Assembly (NCBI GenBank): GCA_039927975.1
Contig: JBDSTZ010000207.1
Span: 1-5,909 of the forward strand
Direction of reading: 5' to 3'
DNA: 5,909 nt
From: JBDSTZ01 sp039927975
GTDB taxonomy: Bacteria; Pseudomonadota; Gammaproteobacteria; Burkholderiales; Burkholderiaceae_D
Below, in pieces: positions 1 to 5,909 of the stretch. Within the stretch, counting starts at the first letter, position 1. The number at the start of each line of letters is the position of its first letter. Both the position numbers and the translations under genes were made by a program. Below the pieces are notes generated by a model. The model was not told the DNA's origin. It ran no database searches and worked only from the letters and a program-made list of their open reading frames with translations.

Positions 1-285
1 GGCGAGCAGGTGGCAGATGGAGCCCCCGGTTCCATGGCTGCAGGGGTGGCGGCAGCGGCTGCCCGTCCAGCGGGCAAGCGGTTGACCGATGCGCTTTCCG
101 GCCCCATGGCTACTGTTGTGGCCACAGTGGGCGCTGGTGGTGCGGGCGAGCGGTGGGCGGATGCGCTGTCCGGTCCCGTAGCGCCGGGGCTGGCCACAGC
201 GGATACTTGCGCAGCGGGCGAACAGGTGGCGGGTGCGCAGGCCGACGCCGTTACTGATGCGATCGACGGCGCCGGTGGCGCGGCG
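1..285 (-). repeat. 72-bp in-frame tandem repeats encoding the 24-residue units of the minus-strand protein tail
   Basis: Copies begin near 1 (partial), 70, 142 and 214, exactly 72 bp apart. The first 42 bp of the copies at 70 and 142 match at 33 positions by my count. In the protein the clearest pair reads GPDSASAHRSPA and GPESASVNRLPA, each followed by a 12-residue Ala/Pro/Val-rich linker, and ATCSPA occurs in two flanking units. The period is a multiple of three and the frame stays open, so copy number could vary without breaking the protein. The array may continue beyond the left edge. Confidence 0.75.
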
Positions 286-1031
286 GCGGGTGCGCTGTCG
301 GGCGCCGCGGCGCAGTCGATCAGCTGCAGCTTGTCCGAGGCGATACCGACCCCGGTGTCCGGCATGTCCGCAGTGCGGGTGACGGCCCATTCGGCCAATT
401 CCATGGGATCGTCGTAATCTTCGCTCACAAACGCATCAACCGGCCCGATGAAGGCGCCATCGACGTCGTACAGGGCCTTGATCCAGGGAATTTGAAACAG
501 GGCCGCGCTGTCGTCCTCCGGTGCGCCGATTTTTCGATTCGCGCGCAAATCTTTTCGCTCATCGGGAAATGGCAAGGCGGCCGGCATGGCGTTCGCCGGC
601 GCAGCGAAGTCGCGGCGCAGGATGCGGCGGCGCGTGTCGGCCAGATGCCACAGGGCGTCGCCCGGACTGAGAATCCACAGCTCCCGCCAGGCATTGCGCA
701 CACTGCCCATCAGGTGCATGACGAACTGGCGCGGCGAATATTGTCTGCCGTGGTATTCGATGTGGTCGCCGCGCACCTGAGCATAGTAGAACTCGCCGTG
801 ATACTGGGCGCGCAGCAAGGTGCCGTCTGGCAGGAAAAGACTTTTCCATTGATAGCCGCGCGCCGCCTCGACGGCCGCCGCCGGACTGGTCCGCGCCATG
901 TCGGCCAGCCAATCCCTGGCCGCCTCATCGGCAACGTCAGCGACAGAGCGCGCGTCGCCATTGGCGCTAAGCATGTTGAGCACGGCGCGATAGGTGGCGT
1001 GGTTTAGTTTGACGGCCATATGCTTGTTCAT
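1..1031 (-). CDS. Hypothetical protein: RAMA/DUF4357-like domain plus Ala/Pro/Ser-rich repeat tail (C-terminus beyond window)
   Basis: The frame is open from ATG at 1031 leftward to the window edge, giving at least 343 codons; I checked every in-frame TTA/CTA/TCA position on the plus strand and found no stop. The 1031 start is preferred over the Met at codon 5 because GGAG lies 7 nt upstream. Residues about 59-125 run from GYQWKSLFLPDGT through YHGEFYYAQV, IEYHGRQYSP and RNAWRELWI. This order (LPDGT, then Y-G, then a short G-x-x-YSP turn, then N-x-W-x-x-W) resembles RAMA/DUF4357-type small beta domains, which in known proteins accompany restriction-modification enzymes and are thought to touch DNA. 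That assignment is from memory of the pattern and is tentative. Residues about 187-201 hold a second conserved-looking segment (YDVDGAFIGPVDAFV). From about residue 239 the protein becomes low-complexity Ala/Pro/Ser with 24-residue repeats. No signal peptide or membrane segment is seen, so it is probably cytoplasmic. Function unknown. Confidence 0.85.
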   Translation of the reverse strand, partial: MNKHMAVKLNHATYRAVLNMLSANGDARSVADVADEAARDWLADMARTSPAAAVEAARGYQWKSLFLPDGTLLRAQYHGEFYYAQVRGDHIEYHGRQYSPRQFVMHLMGSVRNAWRELWILSPGDALWHLADTRRRILRRDFAAPANAMPAALPFPDERKDLRANRKIGAPEDDSAALFQIPWIKALYDVDGAFIGPVDAFVSEDYDDPMELAEWAVTRTADMPDTGVGIASDKLQLIDCAAAPDSAPAAAPPAPSIASVTASACAPATCSPAAQVSAVASPGATGPDSASAHRSPAPPAPTVATTVAMGPESASVNRLPAGRAAAAATPAAMEPGAPSATCS

Positions 1032-1038
1032 GCTCGCG

Positions 1039-1042
1039 CTCC
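1039..1042 (-). promoter_or_regulatory. Shine-Dalgarno of the minus-strand gene
   Basis: On the minus strand GGAG is followed by 7 nt and then ATG at 1031. This supports that start over the internal ATG at 1019, which is preceded by no comparable purine run. Confidence 0.5.
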
Positions 1043-1110
1043 GAGGGTGAGCGGCGCCTGAAAGTGGCAGCCGATAACAATTTGACAGCGCGCTGCCTGC
1101 AGAGTTCCGT

Positions 1111-1149
1111 GGTCGCGCTGTGTTCCTGGTCGCGCTGTTTTCCTGGTCG
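1111..1149. repeat. 17-bp direct tandem duplication
   Basis: Two adjacent 17-bp units, 1111-1127 and 1128-1144, read GGTCGCGCTGTGTTCCT and GGTCGCGCTGTTTTCCT, differing at one base. A truncated third copy GGTCG follows at 1145-1149, and GTTCCGT just before the first unit looks like a decayed extra end. It lies about 80 bp upstream of the minus-strand start. Either slippage or a protein-binding array could explain it; nothing here decides between them. Confidence 0.7.
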
Positions 1150-1164
1150 TTATGCTGTGCGCGG

Positions 1165-1701
1165 TAAAGTCGACAACGAGCAGAAACGAGAAGAGGGGGA
1201 GGCGAAAGCATCCCCACGCTCCGGCGCGAGCGTTTGATGTGCATGAGGCAAACTGTGGGGGCGGCAAAAGGAGCAAGAATGAGCAGAAGGGCGAAGAAAG
1301 AAGCCCCGCTCCGGCGCGAACGTATGAAGGCGGTTAGGGAAAGTTGCCGGGCTGGCAACACGAGCAAGAATGAGGCGAAAGGCGCCGAAAGCATCCCTCG
1401 GTGCGGCGCGAGCGTGTGAAATGGATCAGGGCAAGCTGTCGGGGCGGCAAAAGGAGCACGAACGAGCAAACGGACGTCGAAAGCACCCCGCCTCCGGCAC
1501 GAGCGTGGGTTGGGTATCGGTCAAGCTGGCGGGCCGGCAAGAGGAGCAAGAGCAAGCAGACGGACGTCGAAAGCACCCCGCCTCCGGCACGAGCGTGTGT
1601 TGGGTATCGGTCAAACTGGCGGGCCGGCAAAACGCGCAAGAACGGGCAAAGGGGCGCCGAAAGCGTCCGGGTTCCGGCGCGAGCGTGCGATGCCCGGCGC
1701 A
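1165..1701. repeat. Array of about six degenerate 90-bp tandem repeats
   Basis: My alignment gives units at about 1165-1248 (decayed), 1249-1339 (91 bp), 1340-1431 (92 bp), 1432-1521 (90 bp), 1522-1611 (90 bp) and 1612-1701 (90 bp). The 1432 and 1522 units differ at 8 of 90 positions by my count; the outer units are more diverged. Each unit has a left core like CTGGCGGGCCGGCAA followed by an A/G-rich run like GGAGCAAGAACGAGCAAA, and a right core like CGAAAGCACCCCG then CCGGCGCGAGCGTG. The 91- and 92-bp units shift the reading frame, which argues that the array is not maintained as protein. Some units can form short hairpins: GTTGCC/GGCAAC at 1343-1359, and ACGCTC/GAGCGT around 1216-1233. These stems are not conserved in all units. 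Function unknown. Confidence 0.85.
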
Positions 1702-1824
1702 ATTGAGCTGGAAAGGCGCACACCGGGTCACTGAGCGGGGAAGGCGCACGCGGGCGCGCCGCGCGCCACCGGCCGTCGCGGCCGCCGATACCGGTAATTT
1801 TCCACGGCGATCACCGGTTAAAGG

Positions 1825-1855
1825 TTTACCGATCGCAATTGGCTAAAGGTAAAAT
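1825..1855 (+). promoter_or_regulatory. Weak candidate sigma-70-type promoter for the peptidase operon
   Basis: TAAAAT at 1850-1855 matches the -10 consensus at five of six positions. TTTACC at 1825-1830 is a poor -35, with a 19-bp spacer that is longer than the usual 17. Transcription would start near 1862, leaving a leader of about 27 nt. The surroundings contain AAAGGT twice (1820-1825, 1845-1850; 25 bp apart) and the palindrome ACCGGT twice (1790-1795, 1813-1818; 23 bp apart), which could be operator elements or chance. Confidence 0.25.
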
Positions 1856-1888
1856 TGACGTTCATTTATCGCGCCCGCTTTTCTTTCA

Positions 1889-4753
1889 ATGTTCCTGCGT
1901 TCCTGGTCGAATCCGCACTCCCTGCCGTCGCTGGCCCTGTGCGCGCTGCTGTGCCTTGCCAGCCAGGGTGCGGGCGCCGCGCCGAATCCGGCCGATCCGC
2001 TGCCGCACGAGGCCGAACTGACCCTTGGGCGCCTGCCCAACGGCCTGACGTACTACATCCAGAAAAACGCCCGCCCCGAGAAAAAGCTCGAACTGCGGCT
2101 GGTGGTCAAGGCCGGCTCGCTGGAGGAGGACGACGACCAGCGCGGCGTCGCCCACATGCTCGAACACCTGGCCTTCAACGGCTCGACCCATTTCAAGAAG
2201 CACGAGTTGATCTCCTACCTGGAATCGACCGGCGTCAAATTCGGCCCCGACCTCAACGCCAACACCTCGTTCGAGCGCACCATCTACATCCTGCCGATCC
2301 AGACCGACCAGCCGGACAATATCGAGAAGGGCTTCACCGTGCTTGCCGACTGGGCCGGCGGGATCACGCTGGCCGACGCCGACATCGACAAGGAGCGCGC
2401 GGTGGTGCTCGAGGAAATGCGGCTGCGTCACAGCGCCGCCGAGCGCGGCTTCCTGAACCTGCTGCCGCGCCAGTACAAGGGCAGCAAGTTCGTCGAGCGC
2501 TATCCGATCGGCAGCGAGCAATCGGTCACCTCGTTCACGCCGGAGGCGGTGCGGCGCTTCTACCGCGACTGGTACCGGCCCGACCTGATGGCGCTGGTGG
2601 TGGTCGGCGACATCGAGCCGGCGGCGGCCGAAAAACTGATCGCCGCCCATTTCGGCGGCCTGGCCAACCAGGCCCAACCGCGCCCGCTGGCGCCGATTAC
2701 TGTGCCGCGGCGCGCCGACAATGACGTGATCATCTTGTCGGACGCCGAGGCGAGCAGCAACCGGGTCGAGCTGATGTACCCGCTGCAAGAGCGGCGCCCG
2801 ATGGCCACCGTCGGCGACCTGCGCGCGACGGTCGAGGAGCAGCTGGTGCTGGCCATGCTCAACGAGCGCATCGTGGCGCAGACCGAGCCGGCGCACGCGC
2901 CGTATGTCGGCGGCGCCGCGCTGCTGCGCAACCTGACGAGCGGGCAGCGCTTCCTGTCGACCCATGTGGTGCTCGGACGCGACGGCCCGGCGCGCGCCAT
3001 CGCCGCACTGGTGGGCGAGACCGAGCGCGCGCGCCAGCTTGGCTTTGGCGCGGCCGAACTGGCGCGCGCCAAGAAGACCTTGCTGCGCGCGGCCCGCATC
3101 GCGCGCGACGAGCGCGAGCGGCGCGTCTCGGCCCAGCTGGCCGAGCAGTTCGTCGGCCATTTCCTCGAGCGCGGTTCGATCGTCGGCGCCGAGCAGCACT
3201 GGCGCTATCTTGAGGAGATACTGGCGCCGATCGGGCCCGACGAGGTGCTGCTGGCGGCGCGCCAGTTGATCGCGGTCGGCGCGCCCAAGCTGGTGCTCTA
3301 CAGCGGTGTCAACAAGGATGCCGCCATGCGGCCGAGCGCGCGCCAGCTGATCGCCGCCATCGCCGAGGCGGAAAGTAAGCCGGCCGCGCCCTACCAGGAA
3401 CGGGCGCTGGCGGCCGGCCTGATGGCGGCGCCGCCGGCGGCCGGGACGATCGTCGGCGAAACGGTCGACGCGGCGCTCGGCCTGACCCGGCTGACGCTGT
3501 CGAACGGGGTCGAGGTGATCCTCAAACCGACCGACTTCAGCAACGCCGGCGTGACCCTCAGCGCGCGCCGCTACGGCGGCCATTCGCAGGTCGAGGCGGC
3601 CGACCTGGCCAGCGCGCGCTACGCCAGCGGCATCGTCGCCGGCATGGGGTTGAACAGCGAGGCCCCGGGCGGCCTGCGCCCGCTCGACCTGGCGCGGGTG
3701 CTGGCCGGCAATTCGGCGCGCCTGAGCGCCAATATGGACCTGTACACCGAGGGCTTCGCCGGCACCTGCACGGCCGACGACCTCGAAACCCTGTTCCAGC
3801 TGCTGTACCTGCGCATGAGCGGGGTGCGGCGCGACGAGGAGCTGTTCCGCGCCGCCCTCGAGCGCGTCACCGAGGTCACCCGCAACATGCTCGACCAGCC
3901 GGCGCTGGTGCTGGCCGACCGCACCCTGGCCGCGCTGTACGGCGATCATCCGTGGGCCGAGCGGGTGCCGCGCGCCGACGACGTCGCCAGGATTTCGCTC
4001 GATCGGGTGATCGAGGTCTACCGCGGCCACTTCGGCAGCGCGCGCGGCTACACCTTCATCCTGGTCGGCGCCTTCGAGGTGGCGGCGGTCAAGCCGCTGC
4101 TGGCGAGCTACCTGGCCAGCCTGCCGGTGGGCGAGGCGGCGAGCGGCTACCGCGACGTCGGCCTGCGCCCGGTGCGCGGGGTGGTGCGCGAGGAGCTGCG
4201 GATCGGCCAGGCCGACAAGGCCTTGATGACGCTGAGCTTTAGCGGCGCCGCGCCGTATTCGCGCCCCGCCGAGCTGGCCATGCAGGCGCTGGTCGAAGTG
4301 ATGGAGCTGCGCATGACCGAGGTGCTGCGCCACCGGCTCGGCCTGGTGTACACGAGCGGCATCAGCGGCGCCCTGCGCCGCCTGCCCTACGAGCACTACA
4401 CGCTGAGCGTCTACCTGCCGAGCGCGCCGGCCAGCGTGGACAGGCTGCGCGAGGCGATGTTCGCCGAGATCGCGCGCCTCAAGGAGGAAGGCCCCGGCGC
4501 CGCCGAACTCGACAAGATCAAGCTGGGCTGGCAGCAGGCTCGCGCCAAGGCGCTGCGCGAAAACGGTTTCTGGCTCGCCCAGCTGCAGCAGGCGGCGCTG
4601 CGCGGCACCGATCCGGCCGCCACGCTGGGCGAGGACGAACGCGCGATGGCCGCGCTGGGCGCCGAGGAAGTCAGGCAGGCGGCGCGGCGTTCTTTTGATA
4701 TGGACAATTACGTACAGATGGTGCAGTTGCCCGGCCGCCCGGCCGGCAAATAG
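1889..4753 (+). CDS. Exported M16 zinc metallopeptidase, PqqL/FusC-like, full length
   Basis: The 954-residue product has the normal size for a single-chain, four-domain M16 peptidase. Residues 1-30 look like a Sec signal peptide (hydrophobic core LALCALLCLAS, likely cleavage at AGA|AP). The catalytic N-terminal domain spans about 46-200: H89-M-L-E92-H93 is the inverted zinc motif HxxEH, with the third zinc ligand probably E176 in VVLEEM. The second M16 domain starts near 223 (RFYRDWYRPDLMALVVVGDIEP). The third, from about 531, lacks HxxEH (DLASARYASGIVAGMG there), as expected for the inactive half. The fourth (about 710-890) carries R814-x6-Y821, the spacing of the substrate-binding Arg/Tyr pair of insulin-degrading enzyme. 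The family degrades peptides or small proteins inside a closed chamber; here this would occur in the periplasm. ATG at 1889 is the first possible start after the in-frame TGA at 1856, but has no clear Shine-Dalgarno. It is followed 30 bp later by a paralogue. The substrate is not indicated. Confidence 0.96.
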   Translation: MFLRSWSNPHSLPSLALCALLCLASQGAGAAPNPADPLPHEAELTLGRLPNGLTYYIQKNARPEKKLELRLVVKAGSLEEDDDQRGVAHMLEHLAFNGSTHFKKHELISYLESTGVKFGPDLNANTSFERTIYILPIQTDQPDNIEKGFTVLADWAGGITLADADIDKERAVVLEEMRLRHSAAERGFLNLLPRQYKGSKFVERYPIGSEQSVTSFTPEAVRRFYRDWYRPDLMALVVVGDIEPAAAEKLIAAHFGGLANQAQPRPLAPITVPRRADNDVIILSDAEASSNRVELMYPLQERRPMATVGDLRATVEEQLVLAMLNERIVAQTEPAHAPYVGGAALLRNLTSGQRFLSTHVVLGRDGPARAIAALVGETERARQLGFGAAELARAKKTLLRAARIARDERERRVSAQLAEQFVGHFLERGSIVGAEQHWRYLEEILAPIGPDEVLLAARQLIAVGAPKLVLYSGVNKDAAMRPSARQLIAAIAEAESKPAAPYQERALAAGLMAAPPAAGTIVGETVDAALGLTRLTLSNGVEVILKPTDFSNAGVTLSARRYGGHSQVEAADLASARYASGIVAGMGLNSEAPGGLRPLDLARVLAGNSARLSANMDLYTEGFAGTCTADDLETLFQLLYLRMSGVRRDEELFRAALERVTEVTRNMLDQPALVLADRTLAALYGDHPWAERVPRADDVARISLDRVIEVYRGHFGSARGYTFILVGAFEVAAVKPLLASYLASLPVGEAASGYRDVGLRPVRGVVREELRIGQADKALMTLSFSGAAPYSRPAELAMQALVEVMELRMTEVLRHRLGLVYTSGISGALRRLPYEHYTLSVYLPSAPASVDRLREAMFAEIARLKEEGPGAAELDKIKLGWQQARAKALRENGFWLAQLQQAALRGTDPAATLGEDERAMAALGAEEVRQAARRSFDMDNYVQMVQLPGRPAGK

Positions 4754-4775
4754 CGCCACACACATACAGGCAGGC

Positions 4776-4780
4776 AGGAG
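4776..4780 (+). promoter_or_regulatory. Shine-Dalgarno of the second peptidase gene, within a CAGG repeat
   Basis: AGGAG ends only 3 nt before ATG at 4784. It overlaps three tandem CAGG units (4767-4778), which supply further AGG cores at 8-14 nt. The site lies in the 30-bp gap after the first gene's TAG, fitting translation from a shared operon mRNA. Confidence 0.55.
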
Positions 4781-4783
4781 ACA

Positions 4784-5909
4784 ATGGCGACATCCCGATT
4801 TTGCGACTTTTCCCGATTTCCCCGTTTAGCGCGTTTAGCGCAGGTCGGCGCGGCGGCGCTGCTGCTGGCCGCCGCCTGCGGCGCGCGCGCCGAGCTGGTG
4901 ATGAGCGATCCGATTCCGCTCAACCCGCAGGTCAAGGCCGGCACCCTGCCCAACGGGCTCACTTACTACATCCAGAAAAACGCCAGGCCGGCGCGGATGC
5001 TCGAACTGCGTCTGGTGGTCAAGGCCGGCTCGCTCGACGAGGACGACGACCAGCAGGGCCTGGCCCACCTGGTCGAACACATGGGCTTTAACGGCTCGAC
5101 CCATTTCAAGCGCAGCGAGCTGGTGTCGTTTCTTGAATCGACCGGCGTCAAGATGGGCGCCGATCTCAATGCCAACACCTCGTTCGAACGCACCATCTAC
5201 ATCCTGTCGATCCCGACCGACCAGCCGGACAATGTCGAGAAGGGCTTGACAGTGCTGGAGGACTGGGCCGGCGGCATGACGCTGGCCGACGCCGACATCG
5301 AGCGCGAGCGCGCCATCGTGCTCGAGGAAATGCGCGTGCGGCGGCGTTCCGACGAGGCTTCCAACACCATCTTGCGCGGCAAGATCTACCGCGGCTCGAA
5401 CCTGCCGGCGCGCCTGCCGATCGGCGACGAGGCGCTGCTCAAGCGCTTCGCGCCGGAAGCGGCGCGGCGCTTCTACCGCGACTGGTACCGGCCCGAGCTG
5501 ATGGCGGTGGTGGCGGTCGGCGACATCGAACCGGCGCAGCTGGAAAAGGCGGTCGCCGCCCATTTCGGCCACCTGGCCAATCCGCCCAACCCGCGCGCGC
5601 CGGTCACCACCCGGCTGCCGCGGCGCGGCGCCGACGACAGCCTGGTCTCGCTCAACAACAAGAACGCGGCGCACTTCCTGCAACTGCACTATGCGCCGTT
5701 CGAACCGAAGCTCGACAGCGTGCTGGGCGACCTGCGCGAGCGCTGGCTCGAGCGCCTGTTCGCCCGCCTGATGAACGAGCGCCTGCGCGAACTGCAGCAG
5801 CAGCCGAACGCGCCGTCGACCCGCGGCAGCATCGGCCTGCGCTCGCTCGAGCCACGCTTCAAGGAGTACGTCGCCGATGTCGGGGTCGGGCCGGCCGGCC
5901 CGCTGGCGG
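4784..5909 (+). CDS. Second exported M16 zinc metallopeptidase, paralogue of the upstream gene (N-terminal 375 residues)
   Basis: The frame is open from ATG 4784 to the right edge. Residues 1-36 form an export signal: Arg-rich start (SRFCDFSRFPRLARLA), then VGAAALLLAAACGARA. Cleavage could be by signal peptidase I after ARA, or C32 in LAAAC could be a weak lipobox, making it an outer-membrane lipoprotein. The zinc motif is H95-L-V-E98-H99, with the third ligand probably E182 (IVLEEM), so the catalytic half is intact. The second M16 domain begins near R228 (RRFYRDWYRPELMAVVAVGDIEP). Over the catalytic segment it matches the upstream protein at about 106 of 132 residues by my count, then diverges strongly (from about residue 187) before matching again at RRFYRDWYRP. 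A usual-length gene would need about 580 more codons beyond the window. Start choice rests on the signal peptide and the AGGAG at 4776-4780. The gene is in the same frame as its upstream neighbour and likely co-transcribed. Confidence 0.94.
   Translation, partial: MATSRFCDFSRFPRLARLAQVGAAALLLAAACGARAELVMSDPIPLNPQVKAGTLPNGLTYYIQKNARPARMLELRLVVKAGSLDEDDDQQGLAHLVEHMGFNGSTHFKRSELVSFLESTGVKMGADLNANTSFERTIYILSIPTDQPDNVEKGLTVLEDWAGGMTLADADIERERAIVLEEMRVRRRSDEASNTILRGKIYRGSNLPARLPIGDEALLKRFAPEAARRFYRDWYRPELMAVVAVGDIEPAQLEKAVAAHFGHLANPPNPRAPVTTRLPRRGADDSLVSLNNKNAAHFLQLHYAPFEPKLDSVLGDLRERWLERLFARLMNERLRELQQQPNAPSTRGSIGLRSLEPRFKEYVADVGVGPAGPLA

Larger units (their letters stand above)
1032..1888. other. 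Long divergent intergenic region, repeat-rich, no convincing gene
   Basis: This 857-bp stretch separates the minus-strand gene from the plus-strand peptidase operon, so it must contain promoters for both. From left to right it holds a short leader (1032-1110), a 17-bp tandem duplication (1111-1149), the array of about 90-bp units (1165-1701), a GC-rich spacer with two imperfect copies of GGAAAGGCGCAC near 1710 and 1738 (1702-1790), and a less GC-rich 100 bp before the peptidase start. Several short open frames cross it on both strands. They consist mostly of translated repeats and lack the strong third-position G/C bias seen in the peptidase gene. I found no tRNA, rRNA or terminator-like hairpin with a T-run. 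Confidence 0.7.

Noticed and set aside
10..417. 135-codon plus-strand frame at the left end
   Set aside because: It lies opposite the repeat-coding tail of the minus-strand gene and consists of Ala/Gly low complexity. The minus-strand frame is longer, continuous to 1031 and has a Shine-Dalgarno.
1082..1087. Perfect TTGACA -35 box on the plus strand
   Set aside because: No acceptable -10 element lies 16-18 bp downstream (TTCCGT there) and no plus-strand gene follows within 700 bp.
1279..1419. Possible 46-codon small gene: GGAGCAAGA then ATG at 1279
   Set aside because: The Shine-Dalgarno-like GGAG is simply part of the repeat unit. The ATG is not conserved in most other units and the product is Arg/Lys-rich with no known counterpart.
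1165..1701. CRISPR array
   Set aside because: Units align along their whole 90 bp with no unique spacers, they decay toward one end, and no cas gene is present.
1334..1749. Two minus-strand frames across the repeat array (repeated DRYPTHARAGGGVLSTSV-like peptide)
   Set aside because: All frames of a 90-bp repeat yield 30-residue repeats, so repetition is no evidence for coding. No start signal or domain supports them.
1370..1846. 158-codon plus-strand frame with a 30-residue repeat (KLAGRQ...GRRKHPASGTSV)
   Set aside because: The repeat appears as protein only because three units are 90 bp. The adjoining 91- and 92-bp units break the frame, there is no ribosome site, and third positions lack the bias of the real genes.
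1886..4765. 959-codon open frame antisense to the first peptidase gene
   Set aside because: It mirrors a GC-rich gene whose third positions are almost all G or C, which suppresses stops on the other strand. Its product is Arg/Ala/Gln/Gly-rich with no recognisable domain, while the plus strand encodes an intact M16 enzyme.
4754..4783. Terminator or separate promoter between the two peptidase genes
   Set aside because: The 30-bp gap shows no hairpin with a T-run and no room for a full promoter; an operon is the simpler reading.
4835..5689. 284-codon minus-strand frame opposite the second peptidase gene
   Set aside because: Same mirror artefact; its sequence resembles the antisense frame of the first gene because the sense genes are paralogues.

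Overview
The window is GC-rich chromosomal DNA of a Gram-negative bacterium. The exported M16 peptidases and the strongly G/C-biased third codon positions suggest a betaproteobacterium, possibly an Oxalobacteraceae member such as Massilia or Duganella. That placement is inference from general sequence character and was not tested by any search.

Layout, left to right. (1) Positions 1-1031, minus strand: one long reading frame of at least 343 codons, open to the left edge. It encodes a compact N-terminal region with a RAMA/DUF4357-like segment (low-to-moderate confidence), followed by an Ala/Pro/Ser-rich tail built from 24-residue (72-bp) tandem repeats. (2) Positions 1032-1888: an 857-bp divergent intergenic region with no convincing gene. 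It holds a 17-bp tandem duplication and an array of about six degenerate units of roughly 90 bp (1165-1701), then a GC-rich spacer and a short AT-richer stretch with a weak candidate promoter. (3) Positions 1889-4753, plus strand: a complete 954-residue exported zinc metallopeptidase of family M16, of PqqL/FusC-like architecture. (4) Positions 4784-5909, plus strand: the first 375 residues of a second, closely related M16 peptidase that runs off the right edge.

The two peptidase genes lie 30 bp apart on the same strand, probably in one operon. They are a tandem duplication: about 80% protein identity over the catalytic segment, much less elsewhere. Both should act in the periplasm or at the outer membrane on peptides or small proteins. 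Nothing visible links the divergent minus-strand gene to them functionally. No RNA gene, transposase, CRISPR array or clear terminator was found. The least explained parts are the 90-bp repeat array and the repeat-tailed minus-strand protein. I see no clear case for a new multi-gene system.
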